A DNA stretch of 5,858 bases from BTRG01 sp036986275 (GTDB lineage: Bacteria; Pseudomonadota; Gammaproteobacteria; Acidiferrobacterales; SZUA-150), in the NCBI GenBank assembly GCA_036986275.1, contig BTRG01000085.1, forward strand, positions 1 to 5,858, written 5' to 3'. The notes beneath the pieces are model-generated. The model saw only the letters and a list, made by a program, of their open reading frames with translations, had not been told where the DNA came from and did no database searches. The translations under genes and the position numbers were made by a program. This document shows positions 1 to 5,799 of this stretch, piece by piece. Each line of letters begins with the position of its first letter. Position 1 is the stretch's first letter.

Positions 1-114
1 AAACTGACTACCAGAAAAGCGTATGGTTTTCGGACTTATCATGCCGCTGAAATCGCTTTATATCATACGCTTGGGGCGTTACCCGTACCGGAAACTACCC
101 ACGAATTTTTCTGA
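1..114 (+). CDS. Transposase C-terminal end, probable ISL3 family (5' part outside window)
   Basis: Frame 1 is open from the first base to a TGA at 112-114 and encodes the last 37 residues of a protein. The stretch RKAYGFRTYHAAEIALYHTL followed by a GALPVPETTHEFF ending resembles, from memory, the C-termini of ISL3-type (IS204/IS1001/IS1096) transposases. In these, an arginine- and aromatic-rich 'AYGFR' block follows the DDE catalytic core. The catalytic residues would lie to the left of the window, so activity cannot be judged. The right terminal inverted repeat of the element should lie shortly after the stop, but it cannot be defined without the left end. A 9-bp inverted repeat (83-91 with 133-141) spans the stop and may be chance. 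The family call rests on a short tail only. Confidence 0.6.
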   Translation, partial: KLTTRKAYGFRTYHAAEIALYHTLGALPVPETTHEFF

Positions 115-454
115 CGAGGCTAAACTTTGAACCCGGTACGGTAGTGTGTCTTGATAACACAAGCCACAAAGGATGGCAGACAGACTGGGTGGCATCACCC
201 TCGTCGGTATCAGGATAAATACGACAAGACATCATAATATCTATTAGTTCTATAAAGTGGTCAGACTACGAAAAATATCTGGAATCGAATAGAGTTTCTC
301 GCTACCCATTCTATTTTTCCGCTGTCACAAGGTTTTCAAACTTTTCATTCTTACAACAGCTCGCCAATGCAATCACATCACCAAAATCGCCACCACTCTC
401 AGCGACCGAGTGAAATGAATCACCTGCGTTTTTCCTGCTTATGATGTATTCCCG

Positions 455-480
455 AAAAACCGAATATCTGCCTGGTTTTT
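455..480 (-). terminator. Weak A/T-run hairpin, possible bidirectional terminator
   Basis: AAAAACC (455-461) pairs with GGTTTTT (474-480) around a 12-base loop. On the minus strand it lies about 60-90 bases beyond the cyclase stop, and its descending arm ends in a run of five T. The stem has only two GC pairs, so this is a weak candidate. It is symmetric enough to work in either direction, which would suit the junction between the insertion-sequence side and the cyclase gene. Confidence 0.25.
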
Positions 481-503
481 TTGGTCTATTTCAGGGACGA
501 CAT

Positions 504-521
504 TGACCGTTAACACGGTCA
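504..521. terminator. Perfect 7-bp hairpin just beyond cyclase stop
   Basis: TGACCGT (504-510) and ACGGTCA (515-521) form a perfect stem with a four-base loop TAAC. AGGG (493-496) and CCCT (523-526) can extend it imperfectly. It lies 22 bases past the cyclase stop in the direction of transcription. No T-run follows on either strand, so it is not a standard intrinsic terminator. It may instead stabilise the mRNA 3' end or act with the weaker T-rich hairpin that follows it on the minus strand. Confidence 0.35.
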
Positions 522-542
522 GCCCTTCAGACCTAATGAGGC

Positions 543-1541
543 TTAAACACAGATACAATTTCTCCCGGATTCCTTGGCTTGATAGAGCGCCATGTCAGCC
601 GAATTTAACAAGTCATGATACCCCTGCTTCTCTTCCAGCGATGCAATGCCCAACGACGCCGTAATTCCTGGAAGAGGTTCTGCGCCAACGACTTCACAGA
701 TGGAAATATTGGCTATGGCCTTACGCAGACGCTCAGCAACAATGTATGCCTCAGCCTTTTCAGTTTCGGGAAGAATCACGACAAACTCTTCTCCACCGTA
801 TCTTGCAGCGGCATCATTGGGACGAATATTACTCATAATACTGTGTGCCACTGATGCCAACACCTGATCACCGGCCAGGTGACCATAATTATCGTTATAT
901 TGTTTAAAATGATCCACATCCATCATTAAAATCGTTACCGCTTTTTGATTGTAACGATAGCGATCTACATAACGTGGCAACATCTCATCCAGCCACCGGC
1001 GGTTACGCAATCCGGTCAGTACATCAACCCTGGACTCATACTCATATTGTTGTTGTTTGCGCAGACTTTCTGACATCATATTGTTGTCGTGACGTATTCG
1101 TGAACACATCACACGCAATAGATTGCGTGGAACAATATGAGACCGGTTTATCAAGGCCCAGACCTCTTGTGCGGCTATCGTGACCAGACGACAGTCCGTA
1201 TCCGCTATGACCCAGGCCGAAGTACTGGTCTTGCTTATGATAGACATCTCGCCAAAACATTCACCGTCCTGCAACACAGTTAAAGGTGTAAAATCATCCT
1301 GTTGCAGTTGGACATGCACCTTGCCTTCAAGAATAAAATAAAGATGAGTATTGGCCTGCTCCGGCGACAATAAGGCTTCACCCGCATCTGCCATCACAAT
1401 CTCGCAGATATCCACCACACCCTCCAACACATCACGACTTTCTCCATGGAATAGGTGTAACCCGGAAAGATCCTCAATACTGATAATGACATCAGATTCG
1501 GTAGGGATTTCTATGGTATTGGTATTAGGCTCGGCCGGCAT
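543..1541 (-). CDS. Diguanylate cyclase with N-terminal cyclic-nucleotide-binding-like domain
   Basis: This 332-residue protein is predicted to make cyclic di-GMP from two GTP in the cytoplasm; no membrane segment or signal peptide is visible. Residues about 25-140 form a CRP-type cNMP-binding fold, with FILEGKVHV at 69-77 and GECFGEM at 93-99. A short linker rich in Gln, Tyr and Glu leads to the GGDEF domain (about 170-332). That domain begins DVLTGLRNRR (173-182), has the metal-binding MDVDHFK (207-213), and carries the signature GGEEF (249-253). RPND (240-243) sits exactly five residues before the signature, the spacing of the RxxD product-inhibition site. The cyclase therefore looks active and feedback-controlled. 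In the sensor domain, the position of the CRP phosphate-binding arginine (R82) is Thr107, so the ligand may not be cAMP. The start is supported by AGGGA seven bases upstream on the minus strand. The gene is monocistronic and diverges from the hydrolase gene. Confidence 0.93.
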   Translation of the reverse strand: MPAEPNTNTIEIPTESDVIISIEDLSGLHLFHGESRDVLEGVVDICEIVMADAGEALLSPEQANTHLYFILEGKVHVQLQQDDFTPLTVLQDGECFGEMSIISKTSTSAWVIADTDCRLVTIAAQEVWALINRSHIVPRNLLRVMCSRIRHDNNMMSESLRKQQQYEYESRVDVLTGLRNRRWLDEMLPRYVDRYRYNQKAVTILMMDVDHFKQYNDNYGHLAGDQVLASVAHSIMSNIRPNDAAARYGGEEFVVILPETEKAEAYIVAERLRKAIANISICEVVGAEPLPGITASLGIASLEEKQGYHDLLNSADMALYQAKESGRNCICV

Positions 1542-1713
1542 ACAGGCTTCCCTGGCTAAAATATGAATTACCTAGCACAGTATCGGCCTGAATTTTCCTT
1601 ACTTTAGGAGTGGCCCAGAACAAACTGTCATGCTTGCGTTTTACTGTGACCCGCTCCATTATCTGCAATGATTCCCACATTCCTGGCCTTTGTTATTACC
1701 AAGGAGTGAAACC
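1542..1713. promoter_or_regulatory. Divergent intergenic region with promoters for cyclase and hydrolase genes
   Basis: These 172 bp separate two divergently transcribed genes, so promoters in both directions must lie here or inside the genes. For the plus strand, TTGCGT (1634-1639) and CATTAT (1657-1662) are separated by 17 bases and could be a weak sigma-70 promoter for the hydrolase (three and four of six consensus positions). On the minus strand I found no convincing -35/-10 pair; an AT-rich stretch near 1555-1568 is the likeliest -10 region. No clear operator palindrome is visible. Confidence 0.35.
1701..1706 (+). promoter_or_regulatory. Ribosome-binding site fixing the hydrolase start at 1714
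   Basis: AAGGAG lies seven bases before ATG 1714. The frame stays open upstream to a TTG at 1690, but that codon precedes this site and would place eight extra residues before the signal peptide. The ATG is therefore the better start. Confidence 0.85.
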
Positions 1714-2508
1714 ATGAAACAATCGATCTTGTCTACCCAAGGTCTCATTTTGCTAGTCACGACGGTCTTTTCACTTCATGCGCAGGCCTCCGACGTGGCC
1801 AAGGAGAAACGCTGGGCCGAGCAGATTGTCGATTCCATCATGACGGGTGATGCGCAATGGCTGCAGGCAGACGGTCACAAGTTCCTCAGCATCTACACCC
1901 CAGCCACTACCGACAAGACCATCGGTGGCGCGATCGTTATCCATGGTATCGGTGTTCACCCAAACTGGGCGGATGTCGTGCTACCGTTGCGCACGCGGTT
2001 GCCGGACAGGGGCTGGCACACCCTGTCTCTGCAAATGCCTGTCTTGCGCAATGAGGCAGACTACAAAGACTACAAACCCCTCTTTCCCGAGATTGCCCCC
2101 CGGATCAATGCCGGCATCGATTTTCTGAAAGCAAAGGGAATTACCAATATTGTCATCATCGGTCACAGCATGGGCGCCACCATGGCGGCGTATTATGTAG
2201 CCAATACGGAACGCCCGGAAGTGAAGGCGCTGGTATCTATCGGTGCCACCGGCCTGATGTTCAAGGATTCCAAACTAGATATTGTGCAATCACTGAAGAA
2301 AATCAAAACACCCATATTGGATCTATCCGGCAGTGATGACCTGCCCGGCGTATTAAAAACAAAAACGCTCAAGGCCAACACCGCCAAAGCAGCCGGCAAC
2401 AAGCACTACCAACAAATTGAAATCCAGGGCGCTAACCACTTTTTGGTCGGCAAGGAAGACGAGACGGTTAAAGTGGTTGGGGACTGGATAAAGAAGTACG
2501 GATCCTAA
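1714..2508 (+). CDS. Exported alpha/beta hydrolase, DUF3530-like
   Basis: The 264-residue product is predicted to be an exported serine hydrolase of unknown substrate. Residues 1-25 form a Sec signal peptide: Lys2, a hydrophobic stretch at about 10-21, and a likely cut after HAQA before SDVAK. The mature part shows the alpha/beta-hydrolase pattern. GGAIVIHGIG (71-80) is the strand and oxyanion-hole region, GHSMG (150-154) holds the nucleophile Ser152, the SGSDD segment offers Asp208 or Asp209 as the acid, and GANHF places His242 as the base. The segments HPNWADVV, PLRTRLPDRGW and LSLQMPVL resemble DUF3530 proteins, which are common in gammaproteobacteria and uncharacterised as far as I know. 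Dienelactone-hydrolase-like folds are the main alternative. Only two bases separate Ser152's GHSMG region from other typical lid-free members in layout, so no obvious lid domain is seen. The gene stands 157 bp before dodecin and is probably its own transcription unit. Confidence 0.88.
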   Translation: MKQSILSTQGLILLVTTVFSLHAQASDVAKEKRWAEQIVDSIMTGDAQWLQADGHKFLSIYTPATTDKTIGGAIVIHGIGVHPNWADVVLPLRTRLPDRGWHTLSLQMPVLRNEADYKDYKPLFPEIAPRINAGIDFLKAKGITNIVIIGHSMGATMAAYYVANTERPEVKALVSIGATGLMFKDSKLDIVQSLKKIKTPILDLSGSDDLPGVLKTKTLKANTAKAAGNKHYQQIEIQGANHFLVGKEDETVKVVGDWIKKYGS

Positions 2509-2527
2509 ACCAAAGCAGGCAATGCAG

Positions 2528-2550
2528 GCCGGTTAAAACTGGCAGTCTTA
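2528..2550 (+). terminator. Possible weak terminator after hydrolase gene
   Basis: GCCGGT (2528-2533) pairs with ACTGGC (2538-2543), including one G-T wobble, around the loop TAAA. The hairpin starts 20 bases after the hydrolase stop. Only a mixed AGTCTTA follows, not a clean T-run, so termination would be inefficient. Confidence 0.3.
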
Positions 2551-2586
2551 TGCTATAACCATACCAATTTATATTAGAGGATGCCT

Positions 2587-2628
2587 ATGTTCAAAAAATA
2601 CTACACACTGCTCAAGATAACAGAGTAG
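2587..2628 (+). CDS. 13-residue ORF with good ribosome-binding site, possible leader or gene remnant
   Basis: ATG 2587 is preceded by AGAGG (2576-2580) at a six-base spacing and opens MFKKYYTLLKITE before a TAG. A TATAAC hexamer at 2554-2559 could serve as a -10 element for it and for dodecin, without a clear -35. The start context GAGGATGCC (2577-2585) is repeated exactly before the dodecin start (2654-2662). The peptide keeps Met1, Tyr6 and Leu9 of dodecin's N-terminus at the same spacing. It might be a decayed dodecin start, a leader peptide or chance. No function can be assigned. Confidence 0.25.
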   Translation: MFKKYYTLLKITE

Positions 2629-2665
2629 ACTTACATATCACCCTACCCTTAGCGAGGATGCCACC

Positions 2666-2872
2666 ATGAGTGAACACATCTACAAAATGTTAGAAGTCGT
2701 CGGATCATCAAAGACGGGTATCGAGGATGCCATCCAGAAAGCCGTCGCCAAGGCCGCCGAGAGCCTGCGCAACCTGGACTGGTTCGAGGTCACCGAAACC
2801 CGCGGCCACATCGTCGACGGCAAGATCACCCACTACCAGGTGAGGTTGAATATCGGTTTCAGGCTGGACTAA
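2666..2872 (+). CDS. Dodecin, small dodecameric flavin-binding protein
   Basis: The 68-residue product matches the dodecin family along its whole length and is of normal size. Dodecins assemble into hollow cytoplasmic 12-mers that bind FMN, riboflavin or breakdown products and are thought to buffer free flavin. VVGSSKTGIEDAIQKAVAKA (11-30) is the family's helix region, followed by the strand segments WFEVTETRGHI (39-49) and HYQVRLNIGFRL (56-67). Trp39 and Gln58 stand 19 residues apart, matching the flavin-stacking Trp36 and hydrogen-bonding Gln55 of the archaeal dodecin. GAGG at 2654-2657 lies eight bases before the ATG. Arg codons are CGC in the body but AGG twice in the last nine codons. 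The last 60 bases recur in altered form at the end of the window. Downstream dyads may end the transcript. Confidence 0.95.
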   Translation: MSEHIYKMLEVVGSSKTGIEDAIQKAVAKAAESLRNLDWFEVTETRGHIVDGKITHYQVRLNIGFRLD

Positions 2873-2895
2873 AAACAGATTATTACTATTTTAGA

Positions 2896-2939
2896 TTTAG
2901 CTGACTAGAAGCTAAACCCGCGGGTTCAACTATTTAGTT
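2896..2939. repeat. Three adjacent dyad symmetries between dodecin and the next gene
   Basis: TTTAGCT (2896-2902) pairs with AGCTAAA (2910-2916) around seven bases. AACCCGCGGGTT (2915-2926) is a perfect 12-bp palindrome. AACTA (2928-2932) pairs with TAGTT (2935-2939). The first could form a dodecin 3' hairpin, though no T-run follows it. The central palindrome occupies the position where a -35 box would sit for the TATAAT at 2940, so it may be an operator or activator site. Confidence 0.45.
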
Positions 2940-2945
2940 TATAAT
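2940..2945 (+). promoter_or_regulatory. Perfect TATAAT -10 box before the unknown exported protein gene
   Basis: TATAAT lies 33 bases before ATG 2973 and ends 9 bases before the alternative GTG 2955. No -35 box is found at 16-18 bases; that place is taken by CCCGCG from the palindrome at 2915-2926. There is no extended -10 TG. The start of transcription should fall near 2952, giving a very short leader. Confidence 0.45.
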
Positions 2946-2972
2946 TCTTCTTATGTGGCTGAATCCCTGCAA

Positions 2973-4499
2973 ATGGCACAACTACGGCCGGGCTTAGCCG
3001 TACTTATGCTATTGCAGTGGTCCGCGATAGCTGATGCCGGCCTGGCACTGCAATACTATCCCGACACCGGTTCCTCGCCGAACGTAACGTACTGGCCGCA
3101 AACCGTACTGGATAGCGACACCATCGTTGAGGTCAATGCCTCCAAAGTACGTGATACCTTTGTCATCATACGCTCGTATTTTGGCCCGTTCAGGAAAGGT
3201 GCAACACTGCCTTTTAAAGAATGTTCCACCATCGAGATGATCCCGGATCCTGCCGACTCGCTGCGCGACCTGATACGTGCACCTGTAGTCGATGGCCTGC
3301 TGGCGGATAATACGCTGCCGGTAGACGAGGTGAATGAGCTTGCGCGCTATCCTGTCCCGGGAAAAGAAGCCCGCTACATCATTTCCATATCTACCTTTCC
3401 GAAGAAAAAGAATTTTAGCTGGCGCTTTACCGTGCAAACCGTCGGCGGTGACATGATGTTATTGCAAAATAATCGCGTTTACACACCGGCGAAAGTCATG
3501 GCATGGTCGGTAAACAAGTACAATAAACTCTACCGAAATGTCTGGGTGCCACACCCCTATGTCCGCGACGAAAGTGATTTTATTCGCCAGCTAAAACAGG
3601 AAATCGCTTACAAGAGGAATTTTCTACGCGTCACACAGACCAAGGACATCAATGCCAGACTCAATAAACTCCAGCGCTATGTTCGTCCTATGGATAACAA
3701 GCCCGATGGGCCGCTAAGAACACGCGCATACTCTTATCGCGCTATCGCGGCCAGCGGAACTGTTGGCACGGCATATCTGCGGAAACATGCCGGAGAACCA
3801 CCACTGTCGGATTACCCGTCCCTTATTATTGATCAACAATACCAACAGCGGGACAGTGCAGCGCTGCCATGGCTGCGCCAGAATATCCAGCGTGCCCTAA
3901 ACAAAAGTCCATCGTTGCGCTGGCCGCTGCGCTACTGCAACCCTGACGCCAACGCACCCGTCGATACTATTGCGTTTCTTTGTCAGGGCGCCAAAACCCT
4001 GGCCGCCCTGGGTGATGACAAGGCATTGCCGCAAATTCGCGCCAGCATTGCCTGGCAACTGGCGCAGGGACGGGATTGGTGGAGCAACGCAATACCGTTT
4101 ACATTAAGCGAAGAACGTGCGAGCCGGCCGTTTAAGAGTCACCCGGTTCCTGAAACGGATCCGCTTATCAAGATGACGCGCGCCATCATGGATGACCCCA
4201 TATTCCAGGCCTACCCGCCGATGACCCGGGAGCGCACGGTACTCCTGGTGAAGACCATGAGGGATTGGATCAAATTATACGATAAGCAGGCCATACCCGG
4301 CTTGCTGTGGGTATGGGCGCAGGACCACAATCCCGATGTGTTACGGCGCTATCAGGGCATACGGCCACAGTTGGCGCAAGCACTATTGAAAGAACTGGTA
4401 AATAAAGACCTGGGTGATAATGCTATGGCCTACTGGAACTGGTATCTTGACCGTGTGCTGGAAGCGCATAAAAAATACATCACCGGGTTTTCCGGTTAA
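2973..4499 (+). CDS. Exported protein of unknown function, about 508 residues
   Basis: I do not recognise this protein. From ATG 2973 it begins MAQLRPGLAVLMLLQWSAIA, a plausible Sec signal peptide with a likely cut at ADA before GLALQYYP (after residue 22), so it probably acts in the periplasm. GTG 2955 in the same frame is the other possible start. Neither has a Shine-Dalgarno sequence, and ATG is preferred for the better signal peptide. Residues about 23-180 look strand-rich. From about 200 onward the protein looks mostly helical and basic, and AALGDDKALPQIRASI (about 344-359) resembles a single HEAT-type repeat. Three cysteines remain after cleavage (84, 322, 337). The C-terminus is rich in Trp and Tyr, for example AYWNWYLDR. 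There is no lipobox, no catalytic motif I can name and no other membrane segment. The gene lies 63 bp before the ene-reductase in the same direction and may have its own promoter. Confidence 0.85.
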   Translation: MAQLRPGLAVLMLLQWSAIADAGLALQYYPDTGSSPNVTYWPQTVLDSDTIVEVNASKVRDTFVIIRSYFGPFRKGATLPFKECSTIEMIPDPADSLRDLIRAPVVDGLLADNTLPVDEVNELARYPVPGKEARYIISISTFPKKKNFSWRFTVQTVGGDMMLLQNNRVYTPAKVMAWSVNKYNKLYRNVWVPHPYVRDESDFIRQLKQEIAYKRNFLRVTQTKDINARLNKLQRYVRPMDNKPDGPLRTRAYSYRAIAASGTVGTAYLRKHAGEPPLSDYPSLIIDQQYQQRDSAALPWLRQNIQRALNKSPSLRWPLRYCNPDANAPVDTIAFLCQGAKTLAALGDDKALPQIRASIAWQLAQGRDWWSNAIPFTLSEERASRPFKSHPVPETDPLIKMTRAIMDDPIFQAYPPMTRERTVLLVKTMRDWIKLYDKQAIPGLLWVWAQDHNPDVLRRYQGIRPQLAQALLKELVNKDLGDNAMAYWNWYLDRVLEAHKKYITGFSG

Positions 4500-4562
4500 T
4501 TTCAAGAGCCCGGCCGGCCTTTTTCACTGCCTGTTGGCAACTTCAATACAAGGAGCGTCCAC

Positions 4563-5654
4563 ATGACAACTGCATCCAATCCGAACGATCTCTATAGCCC
4601 GGTCAAACTTGGTTCTTATCAGTTGCAGAATCGCATTGTCATGGCGCCCATGACACGCAACAGGGCTATTGACAACATACCAAACGAACTCATGGTCGAG
4701 TACTACGCGCAACGCGCCTCCGCTGGACTAATCGTCACGGAAGGCGTCTCGCCGTCGCCAAACGGACTGGGTTACCCGCGCATCCCCGGCATCTTTTCAG
4801 AGGCACAGACCAAGGCCTGGGCGCCCATAGCGGAGGCAGTACACGCCAAGGGGGCTAAGATCTTCATGCAATTGATGCACACCGGCCGCATCTCACACCC
4901 ACTGAACATGCCCGCCGGTGCGCGTGTGTTGGCACCCTCAGCAGTACAGGCGCCCGACGAGATGCACACCGATGCCGAAGGCATGAAACCCCACCCCACA
5001 CCCACGGAGATGACCGAGGAAGATATCCAGTCAACGCGGCAGGAATATGTACAGGCCGCGAAGAACGCCATTGCGGCGGGCCTGGATGGCGTCGAGCTGC
5101 ATGCGGCCAATGGCTATCTACTCGAACAATTCATCCGCCCGAACACAAATATCCGAACCGATCGCTATGGCGGTTCGATCGAAAACCGCGCGCGTTTTCC
5201 GCTTGAAGTGGCGACGGAAGTCGCGGCGGTGATCGGCAAGGACAAGGTGGGCATACGCCTGTCACCGTACGGCGTGTTCAACGACATGCCGATTTACGAC
5301 GCGATGGAGGCGGACTATATGTACATCACCGAACAGCTCAACGAAGTGGGGCTTGTTTATGTACACATCGTCGATCACTCGTCCATGGGTATGCCGGAGG
5401 TGCCGGATTCGATCAAGCAGGCGATGCGGCGCACGTTCAACGGCCGCCTGATCCTTTGCGGTGGCTACGATCCATCCCGCGCACAACGTGATCTCAATGC
5501 CGACAACGCAGACCTGATCGCAGCCGGTCGCGCATTCCTTGCCAATCCCGACCTGCCGGCACGCTGGCAAGCGGGCGCACCGCTGAACGAGCCGGACTTC
5601 GATACCTTCTACACGCCGGGCGCCAAGGGCTATACGGACTATCCGGCCATGTGA
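4563..5654 (+). CDS. FMN-dependent ene-reductase of the old yellow enzyme family (NemA/PETN reductase-like)
   Basis: This cytoplasmic TIM-barrel flavoenzyme is predicted to use NAD(P)H to reduce activated C=C bonds, and possibly nitro compounds or maleimides. Its 363 residues are close to PETN reductase (365). Classical-type landmarks are present: MAPMTRNR with Thr31, GYPRIPGI with Tyr71, QLMHTGRISH with Gln103, ELHAANGYL with the substrate-binding pair His180/Asn183 and proton-donor Tyr185, RTDRYGGSIENR (198-209), GIRLSP with Arg232, GRAFLANPDL (322-331) at the FMN phosphate site, and the typical KGYTDYPAM end. Position 105 is Met where PETN reductase has Trp102, which shapes the substrate pocket. 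AAGGAG (4550-4555) seven bases before ATG 4563 fixes the start. The physiological substrate is unknown. No TetR/NemR-type regulator gene lies beside it in this window. A specific name such as nemA is not justified by sequence alone. Confidence 0.93.
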   Translation: MTTASNPNDLYSPVKLGSYQLQNRIVMAPMTRNRAIDNIPNELMVEYYAQRASAGLIVTEGVSPSPNGLGYPRIPGIFSEAQTKAWAPIAEAVHAKGAKIFMQLMHTGRISHPLNMPAGARVLAPSAVQAPDEMHTDAEGMKPHPTPTEMTEEDIQSTRQEYVQAAKNAIAAGLDGVELHAANGYLLEQFIRPNTNIRTDRYGGSIENRARFPLEVATEVAAVIGKDKVGIRLSPYGVFNDMPIYDAMEADYMYITEQLNEVGLVYVHIVDHSSMGMPEVPDSIKQAMRRTFNGRLILCGGYDPSRAQRDLNADNADLIAAGRAFLANPDLPARWQAGAPLNEPDFDTFYTPGAKGYTDYPAM

Positions 5655-5695
5655 TCTGTCGCACGACCGTGTCGCACGGGACACAAAGGGGACAT

Positions 5696-5720
5696 ACCAA
5701 CAATTCGGTTGGTGCCTTTA
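5696..5720 (+). terminator. Possible terminator after ene-reductase gene
   Basis: ACCAAC (5696-5701) pairs with GTTGGT (5708-5713) around a six-base loop, and GCCTTTA follows. The hairpin starts 42 bases after the stop codon. A smaller stem, GTGTC (5669-5673) with GACAC (5680-5684), precedes it. The T-run is short and interrupted, so this is only a candidate. Confidence 0.35.
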
Positions 5721-5799
5721 ATTAAGGATGGTGCGTTCCATACATCGCTTAACCGCATTGGAAGTCTTTAATATAAGAGAAAATTGCTCTCTGAGCCGG

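Larger units (their letters stand above)
115..542. other. Gene-poor intergenic stretch between transposase end and cyclase gene
   Basis: No frame here has both a credible start with a ribosome-binding site and a recognisable product. The stretch is AT-rich. It probably includes the right end of the insertion sequence, possibly within 115-170, and then the 3' flank of the minus-strand cyclase gene. Two hairpins near the cyclase stop (455-480 and 504-521) are listed separately. A stop-free minus-strand frame at 311-490 has no ATG and matches nothing I recognise. I see no tRNA, no CRISPR repeats and no riboswitch-like fold. Confidence 0.5.

Noticed and set aside
83..141. 9-bp inverted repeat CCGTACCGG / CCGGTACGG around the transposase stop as an insertion-sequence end
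   Set aside because: Both arms lie close together and one is inside the coding sequence, so they cannot be the two ends of an element. A 41-base loop makes a hairpin unlikely to matter.
311..490. Minus-strand frame without stops for about 59 codons in the intergenic region
   Set aside because: It has no ATG and no ribosome-binding site, and the translation resembles no family I know. An open stretch of this length in one of six frames is within chance.
1690..1713. TTG 1690 as the start of the hydrolase gene
   Set aside because: The strong AAGGAG at 1701-1706 serves ATG 1714, and the longer form would add eight residues ahead of the signal peptide.
3009..3437. 142-codon minus-strand ORF opposite the unknown exported protein
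   Set aside because: It lies fully inside the plus-strand gene, which has a signal peptide and an open frame of over 500 codons. The reverse translation is rich in Arg and Cys with no domain pattern.
4512..4524. GGCCGGCC followed by five T as a terminator before the ene-reductase gene
   Set aside because: The palindrome has no room for a loop and its flanks do not pair, so only a very short stem could form despite the T-run.
5262..5684. 140-codon minus-strand ORF opposite the ene-reductase
   Set aside because: The plus strand encodes well-conserved enzyme motifs across the same bases, so the reverse frame is a shadow of biased codon use.
5718..5725. Palindrome TTAATTAA
   Set aside because: An 8-bp AT-only palindrome in an AT-rich stretch is expected by chance and has no partner site.
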